From an uncultured Bacteroidales bacterium (GTDB taxonomy: Bacteria > Bacteroidota > Bacteroidia > Bacteroidales > TTA-H9): 33,511 nt of DNA. Positions 9,440 to 20,000 of the stretch are shown piece by piece (within the stretch, counting starts at the first letter, position 1; every line of letters starts with the position of its first letter). The notes below the pieces were generated by a model that saw nothing but the letters and a program-made list of their open reading frames with translations, was not told the origin of the DNA and did not search any database. Location of the stretch: contig CALJNV010000010.1 in NCBI GenBank assembly GCA_937981455.1, positions 1 to 33,511 of the forward strand, in the 5' to 3' direction. The position numbers were made by a program, and so were the translations under genes.

Positions 9440-11578
9440 TCATAAATTGCGTTTAAAGTAATCTTCTATTTTTCTTATTAAATGTGCCCTGTCAGGTCCT
9501 TGGACGTTGTGACTGTGTCCTGGATAAACAAAATAGTCTATCATTTTACCCTTTTCGATACATGCTTTTACAAACTGTAAACTGTTTTGCCATACGACCA
9601 CAGGGTCAGTTGTGCAATGTATAACCATTAATCTATCTTCTAATTGAACTGCTTGTTCTATCAAACTCGAAGCTTTATATCCTTCAGGATTTTCTTCGGG
9701 AGTATCCATATATCGTTCGCCATACATGGCTTCGTAATATTTCCAATCGCATACAGGGCCACCAGCTGTTGCTGCTTTAAAAACACCTGGGTATTTGAGT
9801 AAAAGATTGATAGTCATAAATCCCCCATAACTCCATCCATCAACTCCGATGCGCGTTGTATCTACGAAAGGGAGGGATTTTAGATATTTTACTCCAACCA
9901 TTTGATCTCGGGCTTCCAATTCGCCAACCTTTCTGTGAATCACACTCTCAAATTCAAATCCACGATTTGCACTTCCTCGGTTATCAAGGGTAAATACAAT
10001 ATAACCTTGCTGAGCCAAATAATTCAGGTATAAACCTGCTCCATTAAGCCATCCATTTGTTATCAATTGAGCGTGGGGCCCTCCGTAAACATATACTATA
10101 ACGGGATATTTTTCGGTAGAATCCAAGTCAGGGGGGATTATCATTCTACAATATAAATCTGTACCTTCTTCATTTTTAAGCGTAAAGACTTGAGTCTTTC
10201 CCAAATGGTATTCTTTGAGTGGATTCTCAGCTGTAAATAAATTTTTGATTTTTAAGTTCTTAATATTAATTAATTCTATACGTCGGGGAAAAAGTGGTGT
10301 GCTATAGGAGTCAATTAAAAAGGAGCCATCAGGGCTTATCAAAGCAGTGTGCATTCCCCCTAAAGCGCTAATTTTCCTAATTTTTGAATTGTCAATATGT
10401 ACTGCATAAATATTGGTTTCGAGAGGACTATCCTGAGTTGATGAAAATATTACTTCGTTGGTTTTTTCTGAAAATCCTACAATTTGTTTTACTACCCAAG
10501 GCCCTGAGGTTAATTGTCTTATAAGTTTCCCTTCTCCATCGTATAGATAAAGATGATCAAAACCATCTCTTTCGCTAAACCAAACAAAGTGATTTGATTT
10601 GTTGGGCAGAAACCATGGACCCCTCTCAGGTTCAACGTACTTCTCATGTGTTTCCTCGAATAAAGTTTTTTCAAAGGTTCCCGTAAGAGCATCATAGCGG
10701 TTGAGCCACATGTGATTTTGCGCTCTATTTAGTATAACAACGTAAATTTTTTTACTATTAGGCGACCAGGTAATATTGGTCAGGTAATCGTAATCAGGTC
10801 TTTGGGTATCAAGATATACAGTAGTTTCTGTTTCAATGTTATACACTCCAACCGAGACTTTGTGTATAGGCATACCTACCATAGGATACCGAGTATTTTC
10901 AACTTTTGCAGGTCTTGGTTCGATGTTTACCAAAGGATAATTAGTTACCATGGTTTCATCCATTCTGTAGAAGGCGAGCAAATTTCCGTCAGGACTCCAA
11001 AACGTTCCCTTGCTTATCCCCCACTCGTTTCTGTGTACTCTTTCGGAGCCATACACTATGCCAGGTTCTTTTTCATCGCTCAGAGCAATTTCCTTTCCAT
11101 TGAGGATGATAAAAAGGTTGTTGCTAAGAGTATAGGCTACTGCAGGTTTTTTTTCGCAAAAGTCTGCATTTTCAGCCTCCTCTGGCAATTTAGCAACTAT
11201 CCATAGCGTTTGCTCATGAACATTGTATCTGTAAAAAGTAGGGCCTAATTTAAACCATATTTCTTGCCCATTGAGCCAGCTGATGGTGGGAAAAGATTTA
11301 CGGGCTTTTTGATTATTTTGAACCAGGAGTTGGTTTAATTTTGAAAGTTGAAGTATGGTGTCTACCTTTTCTGTTTGAGAATGGACTTTTACAAGAGCTT
11401 TTTCTGTAGTGTACGAATAATATGGAGAGTTGGGCACCCATGATAGGTTTTTAAGACTTTTTGGGTAAAGGGCAGGGTTATTATTCGAAGCATCTTCAGG
11501 CGTGAGAAATTTGGGCTGACTATAAGAAGTGATAAATAAAACCAGACCGGTAAAAATAAAGGGAATTTTCTTTAGCAT
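9440..11578 (-). CDS. S9 family peptidase, DPP-IV/prolyl tripeptidyl peptidase-like
   Basis: 712 aa; signal peptide, DPP-IV-type propeller (WSPDGNLLAFYRMDE), catalytic GWSYGGFM, C-terminal D and H contexts (HCTTDPVV, YPGHSHNV). Confidence 0.92.
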   Translation of the reverse strand: MLKKIPFIFTGLVLFITSYSQPKFLTPEDASNNNPALYPKSLKNLSWVPNSPYYSYTTEKALVKVHSQTEKVDTILQLSKLNQLLVQNNQKARKSFPTISWLNGQEIWFKLGPTFYRYNVHEQTLWIVAKLPEEAENADFCEKKPAVAYTLSNNLFIILNGKEIALSDEKEPGIVYGSERVHRNEWGISKGTFWSPDGNLLAFYRMDETMVTNYPLVNIEPRPAKVENTRYPMVGMPIHKVSVGVYNIETETTVYLDTQRPDYDYLTNITWSPNSKKIYVVILNRAQNHMWLNRYDALTGTFEKTLFEETHEKYVEPERGPWFLPNKSNHFVWFSERDGFDHLYLYDGEGKLIRQLTSGPWVVKQIVGFSEKTNEVIFSSTQDSPLETNIYAVHIDNSKIRKISALGGMHTALISPDGSFLIDSYSTPLFPRRIELINIKNLKIKNLFTAENPLKEYHLGKTQVFTLKNEEGTDLYCRMIIPPDLDSTEKYPVIVYVYGGPHAQLITNGWLNGAGLYLNYLAQQGYIVFTLDNRGSANRGFEFESVIHRKVGELEARDQMVGVKYLKSLPFVDTTRIGVDGWSYGGFMTINLLLKYPGVFKAATAGGPVCDWKYYEAMYGERYMDTPEENPEGYKASSLIEQAVQLEDRLMVIHCTTDPVVVWQNSLQFVKACIEKGKMIDYFVYPGHSHNVQGPDRAHLIRKIEDYFKRNL

Positions 11579-11589
11579 AAGATTTAATT

Positions 11590-12603
11590 TTACTTTATAA
11601 ACTCTGCAGTGTATATCATTGCTTCGAGTTGAAGCATATACTTTTTTTGGTCGTTGTTGGGATTATACAAATATCCTTCAATTGTAATGAGTTCTTTGTT
11701 ATCGGGATTGGTAAATGTATAACTGATAAAAGGACCCCCCATAAAATCCCCGACAACCTTCCATAGACCCCGAATTTCCTGTGTATATTTATTGGCAGGA
11801 AAATCTGTGATTATTTTACTTTCTGGTTGAATTACATCGAAACTTGTAGCCATGTATGTTCCTTCAAACATGCCAGGCACAAATTTTTTTAAAAGAGTAT
11901 CGCGATACGAAAGTATATTTTCAGTTTTTAATTGATAGGTACTTTTATAGGGGCGTCTATATATCATAAAGCCTAGATCCGTATCTTGTTTTTTGCGACG
12001 TATGGTTTGACGAATCCACAAGAAATCTTTTTCTTCTCTTGCTATGTTAAATCCTCCAGGAACAAGCATATTAAAACCAAATTTGGTTGCAATTTTCTCC
12101 TGGATTTTTTTTGCAGGATTGGTGCTGAAGAGGTTAACAATACGTTTTTTTTCTATGTCTCTATACATTTTGTACATTGCTGGGTAATAGGCTGTTAATA
12201 TCCGAAATAGCCCTGTATCGGTAGGACTACTGACTTTTATAATGAGCTGGGGCTCTGACCAATAGTCTTTTTCTATTTGCATTGAAGGTTTTTCCAACTT
12301 TGGATCTACATTTACAATCAATATAGCATGATGGGGTTTATACAGAGGATCATTGTAGAGCTTGTATGATTCAAGATGTATAAAAGAAAATGCCTCTTCA
12401 GGCATAGGCAAACCCGGCAAATACTTACCCAATATGCTACGAAGCGTATCTCCAATTTTTCCTTTCCACTGTTCCTGGCTATCTGTAGCAACAAGTATTT
12501 CAAGTGTACCCCCTGATGACCGCTTTTTGCCTTGTTCTTCTTTACATGAGACAAAAGACATTATAAGGATCACCAAAAAAAATAATCCAAAGGTTTTTTT
12601 CAT
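11590..12603 (-). CDS. DUF4837 family lipoprotein
   Basis: 337 aa; lipobox (MSFVSC), TLEILVATDSQEQWKGKIGDTLRSIL start resembling the Bacteroidetes DUF4837 family. Confidence 0.75.
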   Translation of the reverse strand: MKKTFGLFFLVILIMSFVSCKEEQGKKRSSGGTLEILVATDSQEQWKGKIGDTLRSILGKYLPGLPMPEEAFSFIHLESYKLYNDPLYKPHHAILIVNVDPKLEKPSMQIEKDYWSEPQLIIKVSSPTDTGLFRILTAYYPAMYKMYRDIEKKRIVNLFSTNPAKKIQEKIATKFGFNMLVPGGFNIAREEKDFLWIRQTIRRKKQDTDLGFMIYRRPYKSTYQLKTENILSYRDTLLKKFVPGMFEGTYMATSFDVIQPESKIITDFPANKYTQEIRGLWKVVGDFMGGPFISYTFTNPDNKELITIEGYLYNPNNDQKKYMLQLEAMIYTAEFIK

Positions 12604-12610
12604 GATTTTG

Positions 12611-14377
12611 TTAGTTTATAACTTGAATTTTTAATCTCTGTCCTTTTATAATTTTGTTGTTGCGTAAATTATTAAGTCTCTTGATTTCCTCTACTGTTAC
12701 CCCATCAAATTGTTGAGCAATATCCCATAGGGTATCTCCTTCTTTTACAGTGTAGTATTTATAACTTTTAGCCTTTGATGCTTTTGGGTTTCCTGATGCC
12801 ACTTTGGACAATCCCGAACTTGAGACAACCAGCCGTTGGTTAGTTTTAATGTTATCGTCTTTCAAATTATTCCACGTTTTGAGGTCAGATGGAGTGCACC
12901 CGTATTTTTGGCTGATTTGGAGGAGTGTTTCTCCTGATTTCACGATGTGAAAAAGAGGTTTATTTGTCTCTTGCTGTTGTTTTTCTGGTTCCTGCGACGA
13001 CTTATTTGAATGAGATGCTGGGTTTTGGATAGCTACCGTAGAATTATTTCCTGGATATATATTGAGACGAAGTTTGGGCTTGAGATAATTGGATTTCAGA
13101 TTGTTCCATACCTTTATATCATGAATACTCACTTTATATTTTCTAGCTATCTGGCTAATCGTTTCTCCTTTTTTTACCACATGTACAATTAATTCAGCGG
13201 CCTTTTGAATTTGTTCGGCCAATGTTTCTTTGTTAATTCCTTTTGAACTTGTATAATTATAAATGGCGTATTCGTTATTGATAAAATCCCCCACCAGTTC
13301 TCTGGGAAGCCTCAGGTAATAGGGTCTATCATCTTTCACAGGAATGACCCCTAATTTGTAAGTAGGGTTTAAAAATTGCAGGTCTGCTAATGGAATATCT
13401 AATACTTCACTTATTTGATCAAATGAGACGGGTTGTTTAACTTCAACTGTATCGATACCGTTGTAGAGAATTCCAGGATGAAGAGGATAAAGGTTATGAT
13501 CACGGGCGTATTGCATCACGTAAGAAGCTGCTATAAATGCGGGAACATACCCCCGAGTTTCCGATGGGAGATATGGCCAAATAAGCCAGTAATTTTTAGT
13601 ACCTCCTGCCCGCCTTATGGCTTTGTTAACATTTCCAGCACCGGCATTATAGGCGGCAAGCACTAAAAACCAATCGTCATATAAATCATAAAGATCTTTA
13701 AGGTGCCTGCAGGCTGCGTCAGTGGATAAATATGGATCGAAGCGATCGTCTAAATATGAAGTGCTGGTAAGTCCATATACTTTGCCCGTACCATACATGA
13801 ATTGCCATAGGCCTTTGGCTCCAGCTTTAGAGCCCGCTTTCGGGTTGAGTGCTGATTCAATGACCGCAAGGTATTTAAGTTCAAGCGGAAGGTCATATTT
13901 GTCTAAGTATTCTTCAAATAGGGGGAAATATAAATAAGCCAAACCCAGGAGCCGCTGTGTGAGAGCTCTTTTTTTAACAGCGTATAGCTCAATGTAGTCC
14001 TTAACATATCGATTATATGTGTATTCAATAGGTGAGTTTTTTCGCATCACTGCAATTCTATCTCGGTAGACTGAATCGGGAAAAATAGGCACATAATTGG
14101 AAGCAAAGTTATAGTATTGGGTCATCGAGGGCTCTGTGTCGAAAAAGTTATCCTGAAAAAACTTGATATTAGCCAGGCTGTCAAGTGCCCTTACTATGGG
14201 TGAGTCTTTTATAAGATTCAGTTCTGTTCGACCCCTATTTTTCATAGGTACAAAAACCGTCGTAGAATCTGAAACGTAGATAGTATCTTTGATAATTGTT
14301 TGCGCATTTCCTATATTCAATGCACACGCACAAGTCAGAAGCAATAATAACCTCCTTGTATTTCTCATTCTTGGCAA
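12611..14377 (-). CDS. Membrane-bound lytic transglycosylase (MltD-like) with three LysM domains
   Basis: 588 aa; SLT motifs ESALNPKAGSKAGAKGLWQFM, AAYNAGAGNVNKAIRRAGG; three C-terminal LysM repeats (VVKKGETISQIARKY, HIVKSGETLLQISQKY, YTVKEGDTLWDIAQQF). Confidence 0.92.
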   Translation of the reverse strand: MPRMRNTRRLLLLLTCACALNIGNAQTIIKDTIYVSDSTTVFVPMKNRGRTELNLIKDSPIVRALDSLANIKFFQDNFFDTEPSMTQYYNFASNYVPIFPDSVYRDRIAVMRKNSPIEYTYNRYVKDYIELYAVKKRALTQRLLGLAYLYFPLFEEYLDKYDLPLELKYLAVIESALNPKAGSKAGAKGLWQFMYGTGKVYGLTSTSYLDDRFDPYLSTDAACRHLKDLYDLYDDWFLVLAAYNAGAGNVNKAIRRAGGTKNYWLIWPYLPSETRGYVPAFIAASYVMQYARDHNLYPLHPGILYNGIDTVEVKQPVSFDQISEVLDIPLADLQFLNPTYKLGVIPVKDDRPYYLRLPRELVGDFINNEYAIYNYTSSKGINKETLAEQIQKAAELIVHVVKKGETISQIARKYKVSIHDIKVWNNLKSNYLKPKLRLNIYPGNNSTVAIQNPASHSNKSSQEPEKQQQETNKPLFHIVKSGETLLQISQKYGCTPSDLKTWNNLKDDNIKTNQRLVVSSSGLSKVASGNPKASKAKSYKYYTVKEGDTLWDIAQQFDGVTVEEIKRLNNLRNNKIIKGQRLKIQVIN

Positions 14378-14427
14378 TATGTAATTTTTTAGGCTGGTTT
14401 AATTTTTCAGTTGATTATTAAGACTTG

Positions 14428-14435
14428 CAAAATTA
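14428..14435 (-). promoter_or_regulatory. Candidate -7 element (TAATTTTG) for the mltD-like operon
   Basis: CAAAATTA on + = TAATTTTG on -, about 50 nt upstream of the annotated start. Confidence 0.4.
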
Positions 14436-14463
14436 ATCATTGTTGGAGTCTAGGGCATGTGAA

Positions 14464-14796
14464 TCATTCCTTTGTGAAATGGGGAAGGTGCTCTGGCAGT
14501 GAAAGGGATAATTCCATGATTCCTTTAATTTCCCCTTCTTCTCTCCAAGGTAGTTGTATAATAATCTTTTTGACCCCTCTTTTGGTTATTGTATAGATAT
14601 TTGTACTTCCCTCCAGAAGCATTTCAGAGATTTTAGCTACCGATGATGCCGAATGACATTCGAATAGGGAATGACCGATTAAATCACCATGTTTTGAAAA
14701 GGTAATTTTTGCTAAATCATTCATATATATTATTTTACCTTCTTTATCAGCAACAGTCAGTGCTATCTCTGCTTCTTTAAAAAATCTTCTTTCCAT
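14464..14796 (-). CDS. Stand-alone PAS-domain protein
   Basis: 110 aa; EIALTVADKEGKIIYMNDLAKITFSKHGDLIGHSLFECHSASSVAKISEMLLEGSTNIYTITKRGVKKIIIQLPWREEGEIKGIMELSL is one PAS fold with no obvious partner domain. Confidence 0.8.
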   Translation of the reverse strand: MERRFFKEAEIALTVADKEGKIIYMNDLAKITFSKHGDLIGHSLFECHSASSVAKISEMLLEGSTNIYTITKRGVKKIIIQLPWREEGEIKGIMELSLSLPEHLPHFTKE

Positions 14797-14872
14797 CTTT
14801 TTTTACGAGTTGTTTTCAATTACAAATGTTTGTTAATATTTCCAAAACAATAATATTGGTAGCGAATTCTGT

Positions 14873-14880
14873 TAATTTTG
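14873..14880 (+). promoter_or_regulatory. Candidate -7 element (TAATTTTG) upstream of the PPAD-like gene
   Basis: TAnnTTTG match ~66 nt before the ATG at 14947. Confidence 0.4.
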
Positions 14881-14946
14881 TATGGGTTGGAAATGACATT
14901 TTCTAAGCGTTAAAGCATTTTTAATCAATGACTTAAATTTCTAGCG

Positions 14947-16992
14947 ATGAATGATAATATTTACTCAAAATTAGTGCTCCTGTCATTATCTATGTGCTGG
15001 GCTTTTCTGCTTAACGCCCAGGAACCGCTCAATCGTTCTTCTGAATTATTAACACATTGGATGACACCTGATGAATGGTTGCGTAGAAACGAAATTGGAC
15101 GAAACTTTACTCCGACTGACCCACCCTCAGCACCGGTTACGAATATAGCTGAGTTTAATTATAATGAAGGCGTGCTTATTCGATATCCTTTTGGTATCCC
15201 AATGACTTTGATTAAAGAGCTCTCTAATACAGGGAAAGTTCTTACAATTGTGGCAAATTCATCACAACAAAATACGGTATATAATCAGTATGTTAGCAAT
15301 GGCGTTAATGTCGCAAATTGTGAATTTCTTATTTCGGGCACAAATACGTATTGGACGAGAGATTATGGTCCATGGTTTATAATAGATGGAAACAATCAGT
15401 TGGGTATTGTTGATTTTCCATACAATCGTCCACGACCTTTAGATGATGATATACCCATTAAAGTCGCTCAGTATATGAATGTGCCTCTTTATGGAATGAA
15501 TATCGTGCATACAGGGGGCAACTACATGTGTGATGGCATGGGCGCTGCTGCTTCTACAGAACTCGTGTATACAGAAAACCCCACATTACCGCAAGCTACT
15601 ATCCATCAAATGGTTAAAAATTATCTGGGCGTAGATAATTATCATGTCCGGCCCGACCCCAATGGTACTTATATTGATCACATCGATTGCTGGGCAAAGT
15701 TTTTGGATGTTGATAAAATTTTAATTCGGCAAGTACCACCCACCCATCCGCAATATTCTTTAATTGAGCAAGCCGCTGCCTATTGGCAAAATGCTATCTC
15801 AAGCTACGGAACGCCTTATCAAGTATTTAGAGTGAATACCCCTAATGACCAACCTTATACAAATTCTTTCATCTTTAAAAATAAAGTTTTTGTACCTATC
15901 ACCGGGAATACTATTTATGACAATGCTGCTCTTCAGGTTTATCAAAACGCCATGCCGGGCTACTCCATTGTTGGGGTTTACCAAAACTCCAGCACACCCT
16001 GGGAACCCACTGATGCTTTGCACTGCCGCACCCATGAATTGGGGGACAAAGGAATGCTTTTTATTAAACACTACCCCATTGTTACTACCCAGCCTTTAGA
16101 TGAAGATTATCTAATATCAGCCTATATAAAACCATTGAGTGGCGCCAATCTTATTAGTGATTCCCTTTGTGTTTGGTACTCTACTTCTTTGAATCCTACT
16201 TGGATTCCTATATCCATGACTCCAACTGGAAACGATAACTATAGAGCATTTATTCCCCGCCAGCCCAAAAATACTGAAATCCGTTATTATATTCGTGCTG
16301 TCGATGCTTCACCCAGAACGATGAATCACCCTTACATTGGAAAACCCGACCCGCATCGATTTTTAGTGGGCGAGGGAATTCATCCCCACATAGCTCTTTC
16401 CACTTATTCAATAGATACAACTCTCTTTTTGGGCCAATTTGTTACGACTTCTTTTGATATAATAAATATCGGATACGACGACCTTGCATGGACCGTTTCA
16501 ACTGACCCAGCAAGCAGTTCATGGTTATCATCTTCAGGTCAAGGACTTATTCATCCTGGAAACCAGACCTCGGTCGATGTTTTTATCAGCGCCACAGGCC
16601 TTCAACCTGGCTTATATGAAGGAAAAATCTATGTTGCTTCAAATGATCCAGATAAATCCCTCGACAGCATTCGCGTATCTCTTCATGTACAATCCAATGT
16701 GGGTATTGCTTCTATAAAACCCATTTCTCACTTGCTTGCGATGCCCAATCCTTTTCAATCGCAATTAAGATTAAGATTCTTATCTGCCTTCAATCAAATC
16801 GTTAAAATAGATGTTTTTAATACCAGCAGTATTTGCGTTTTTTCAAAGGAAATATTTGTTAATGACGGGTTTTATGAATTTAATTGGGACGGAATATCGA
16901 ACAATGGAGTGCCTTTGCCTAATGGGATTTATTTATTGCGAGTCAGTGCTGGAAAGGAGGTTTTGCAAACATATATTATAAAAGGTTATTAG
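14947..16992 (+). CDS. Peptidylarginine deiminase (PPAD)-like / agmatine deiminase superfamily secreted protein with T9SS-type C-terminal domain
   Basis: 681 aa; signal peptide; TYWTRDYGPWF (D139), FPYNRPRPLDDD (R161, R163), TYIDHIDCW (H245, D247), QPYTNSF (N306), PTDALHCRTHELGDKGML (C360); C-terminal MPNPFQSQLRLRF...GISNNGVPLPNGIYLLRVSAGKEVLQTYIIKGY. Confidence 0.9.
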   Translation: MNDNIYSKLVLLSLSMCWAFLLNAQEPLNRSSELLTHWMTPDEWLRRNEIGRNFTPTDPPSAPVTNIAEFNYNEGVLIRYPFGIPMTLIKELSNTGKVLTIVANSSQQNTVYNQYVSNGVNVANCEFLISGTNTYWTRDYGPWFIIDGNNQLGIVDFPYNRPRPLDDDIPIKVAQYMNVPLYGMNIVHTGGNYMCDGMGAAASTELVYTENPTLPQATIHQMVKNYLGVDNYHVRPDPNGTYIDHIDCWAKFLDVDKILIRQVPPTHPQYSLIEQAAAYWQNAISSYGTPYQVFRVNTPNDQPYTNSFIFKNKVFVPITGNTIYDNAALQVYQNAMPGYSIVGVYQNSSTPWEPTDALHCRTHELGDKGMLFIKHYPIVTTQPLDEDYLISAYIKPLSGANLISDSLCVWYSTSLNPTWIPISMTPTGNDNYRAFIPRQPKNTEIRYYIRAVDASPRTMNHPYIGKPDPHRFLVGEGIHPHIALSTYSIDTTLFLGQFVTTSFDIINIGYDDLAWTVSTDPASSSWLSSSGQGLIHPGNQTSVDVFISATGLQPGLYEGKIYVASNDPDKSLDSIRVSLHVQSNVGIASIKPISHLLAMPNPFQSQLRLRFLSAFNQIVKIDVFNTSSICVFSKEIFVNDGFYEFNWDGISNNGVPLPNGIYLLRVSAGKEVLQTYIIKGY

Positions 16993-17014
16993 TGATTTGC
17001 TGTATAACAGTGGT

Positions 17015-17045
17015 AGCCGGCAGTTTCATTGTGCCGGCTTTTTTG
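17015..17045 (+). terminator. Rho-independent terminator after the PPAD-like gene
   Basis: AGCCGGCA-gtttcattg-TGCCGGCT perfect 8-bp stem followed directly by a T run. Confidence 0.88.
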
Positions 17046-17057
17046 TTGTCAATGTGT

Positions 17058-17065
17058 TAATTTTG
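17058..17065 (+). promoter_or_regulatory. Candidate -7 element (TAATTTTG) for the Asp-box gene
   Basis: TAnnTTTG match just after the terminator and 19 nt before the ATG at 17084. Confidence 0.45.
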
Positions 17066-17083
17066 TGAGATAGAGTACCAACC

Positions 17084-20000
17084 ATGAAATCTTTGCTTTT
17101 GTATGTTATGTCTTTATTTGGAGGGCTTTGCCCTATTCTGATTCTGGCTCAACAAAGCGGAACAGACGATAGGTTCAATGTTTTGAAAAATCCTTCGATA
17201 CATTACGACAACCGGGTGGATAATATGTTGTACTGGAATTATGCTTTACGCAAAGGGTATGTAGAAGCTTATCGAGAAAAAGGGGTGCTACCCAGTGCTC
17301 GATATAAAGGATCACATATCATCACGCCTCTTTTTGTTTTACAAGATTCTCCGGATGTCTGTGTGGTAGAAGGAAATATAATGCAGAGTGAGAACTCATT
17401 AACTACCCATCCAGCAAATTTTGAGAAACTTTTGAATAGTAATAACAGCAGCGATTTTCCCGTTACAGGGCTTTTTGGTGCTGATGCCTTTAAATCAGAG
17501 GACGGTGGTGAATCCTGGGAAGGAGAAATTTATGGTGCAGGTGGGGACAACAGTGGTGACCCCGCTGTAGCTATCAATGCTCAGGGACGGATGTTTGTAG
17601 GTTATATCAATGAAAACTTTGGACAATCCGTTTCTTATAGCGACGACAATGGGCAAACTTGGATCAAAATTCTTGTTTCACCTTCTCCCGGGTATTATCC
17701 GGCCTCTTTAGACAAGAATCATTTATGGATCGATAATTCTCCATTAAGCCCTTACAATGGCAATGTTTATGCATCCTGGACCCGTTTTTCAGCCGGCGGA
17801 GCAAATGATGGTGAAATTCAATTTGCAAGGTCGGTTTCTCAGGGTACCACTTGGTCATATCCTTTGGTTATTAGCCAGGGAGTTACTGCAGGTAGTCATA
17901 ATCAGGGAGTAAATATTCAAACAGGACCCGAAGGACAAGTTTATGTGGTTTGGGCCATTTACGATAATTGGCCGGCTGATGAAAATGCTCTGGGCTTTGC
18001 CGCCTCTTTCGACGGTGGATTGACTTTTCAGCCTGCAAGCCGCATTATCAATAATATTCGTGGTATAAGATACTCTGAGACATTTAAAAATTTGAGAGTT
18101 AATTCTTTCCCATCGATGACTGTTGATCTTAGCAATAGTCCTCGAAGAGGTACTATTTATGTCGTTTGGGCCAACCGAGGAATTCCTGGTATCAATACCG
18201 GTAGCGATATAGATGTTTATCTTATAAAATCAGCCGATCAAGGAAATACCTGGAGTCAACCCATTCGAGTTAATCAAGATTTGCTGGGGGCAGGAAAACA
18301 GCATTTTTTCCCTTGGATATCTTGTGATCCTGTAACCGGTAACCTCTCTGTAATCTTTTATGATGATAGAGAATGTGCTTATAATGAATGCGAAACATGG
18401 GTTGCTTATTCAACCGATGGCGGTGATACATGGCAGGATTTTAGAGTGAGCGATATAGCTTTTACCCCTCAACCTATTCCTGGCCTCGCAGCAAACTATT
18501 TTGGCGATTATCTTGGAATAACCTCCCATAACCTTAAAATTTATCCTATCTGGACCGATAATCGCAGTGGAAAAGCCCTCACCTACGTAAGTCCCATCAA
18601 TTCTACACCAGCGCCTAATCAACCCTACGTTATTCATCAGGACCATATTTTTCGAAATGTTAATGGATCTCAAGTAGATTTGCTTTCTTTTGGCGATAGT
18701 GTGTCGGTTGATCTGACAGCCATCAACATTGGTGATCAACCTGCCAATGACGTACTTATCACTCTTACCTCCCCATCAGGCCATCTGATAATATCCGATT
18801 CCACCCAATATTATGGGAATTTTAATCCACAGCAATCCGTCTCTGTTAATCATGCTTTTAAACTAAATATTTCTGATACTATTCCGGACAATGAGAGAAT
18901 TAAATTCATCGTTAAAGCTGCTAGTGCAGATACTACATGGACGAGTCAATTTTATGCTTGGTCTAGTGCACCCGATTTGCAAATTACAGGGTTTCTCATT
19001 AACGATTTTGGGGGCAATGGTAATCGAATCCCTGATGCCGGAGAAAATGCGATTACAAGCTTTATTTTATCTAATAAAGGAGATTTTCTTTGCGATACAA
19101 TTGTTAGCTATTTTTCATCCTCGAAAGATTGGGTTGATTTGATGGATTCAATCCAAAAATTTCCTCCCTTGTACCCTGGGCAAACCGATACAATCCATTA
19201 TAGGGTTAGGTTTTCCGATAGTTTACCTTACGGGATTTCTTTAAATTTCAATTTGAAATGTCAATCAGGACGCTATCAAAGAAACAAATCTTTTATCAGG
19301 CGGTCAGGTTTACGTGTGGAGGATTGGGAAAGTAACAGTTTTGCAAAATATCCCTGGAAACGTACGGGTAACTCACCCTGGCTCATATCTACGAAATCTT
19401 ATGAGGGACATTATTCTGCCCGATCAGGAATCATATCTGATGGTGGCTCTACCATCCTCTCACTTACTTACGATATCATCCAGCCCGACAGTGTTTCTTT
19501 CTGGTTTAAAGTTTCTTCTGAATCAAATTACGATTTTTTCTCCTTTTTTGTTGATAATGTTTTGTATGGCAAATGGTCTGGAATAAGGGATTGGCAAAAA
19601 GCCGCTTATTGGGTTCAATCTGGCAGGCACACTCTTAGATGGCAATACGAAAAGGATATTTATTTATCGATGGGCGATGATGCTGTTTGGCTTGACTATA
19701 TTGCCCTTCCAATATTTGCTATACCTCAGGCGAATACCGGAAATGTTGTGAATATATGTGCAAAGGATGATTCTGTTTATGTAACAGCTCAGGCCGCGAA
19801 TTTCACATATTTTTACTGGACGACTACAGGAGACGGATTTTTTAGGGATAGTGCCTCGTTAAACACATTGTATTTTTTGGGCGATGCTGAAAAATCCATT
19901 GGAAGGGCTACACTATTATTTCATGTGGTAAACGAAATGGCTGTTACAGTCGATACCCTGATTATAAAAATTTTACCTGATCCTCTTCCACCTATTGCTG

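Noticed and set aside
10802-11206. 134-aa + strand ORF antisense to the S9 peptidase
   Set aside because: Entirely antisense to a well-supported gene and without recognisable motifs.
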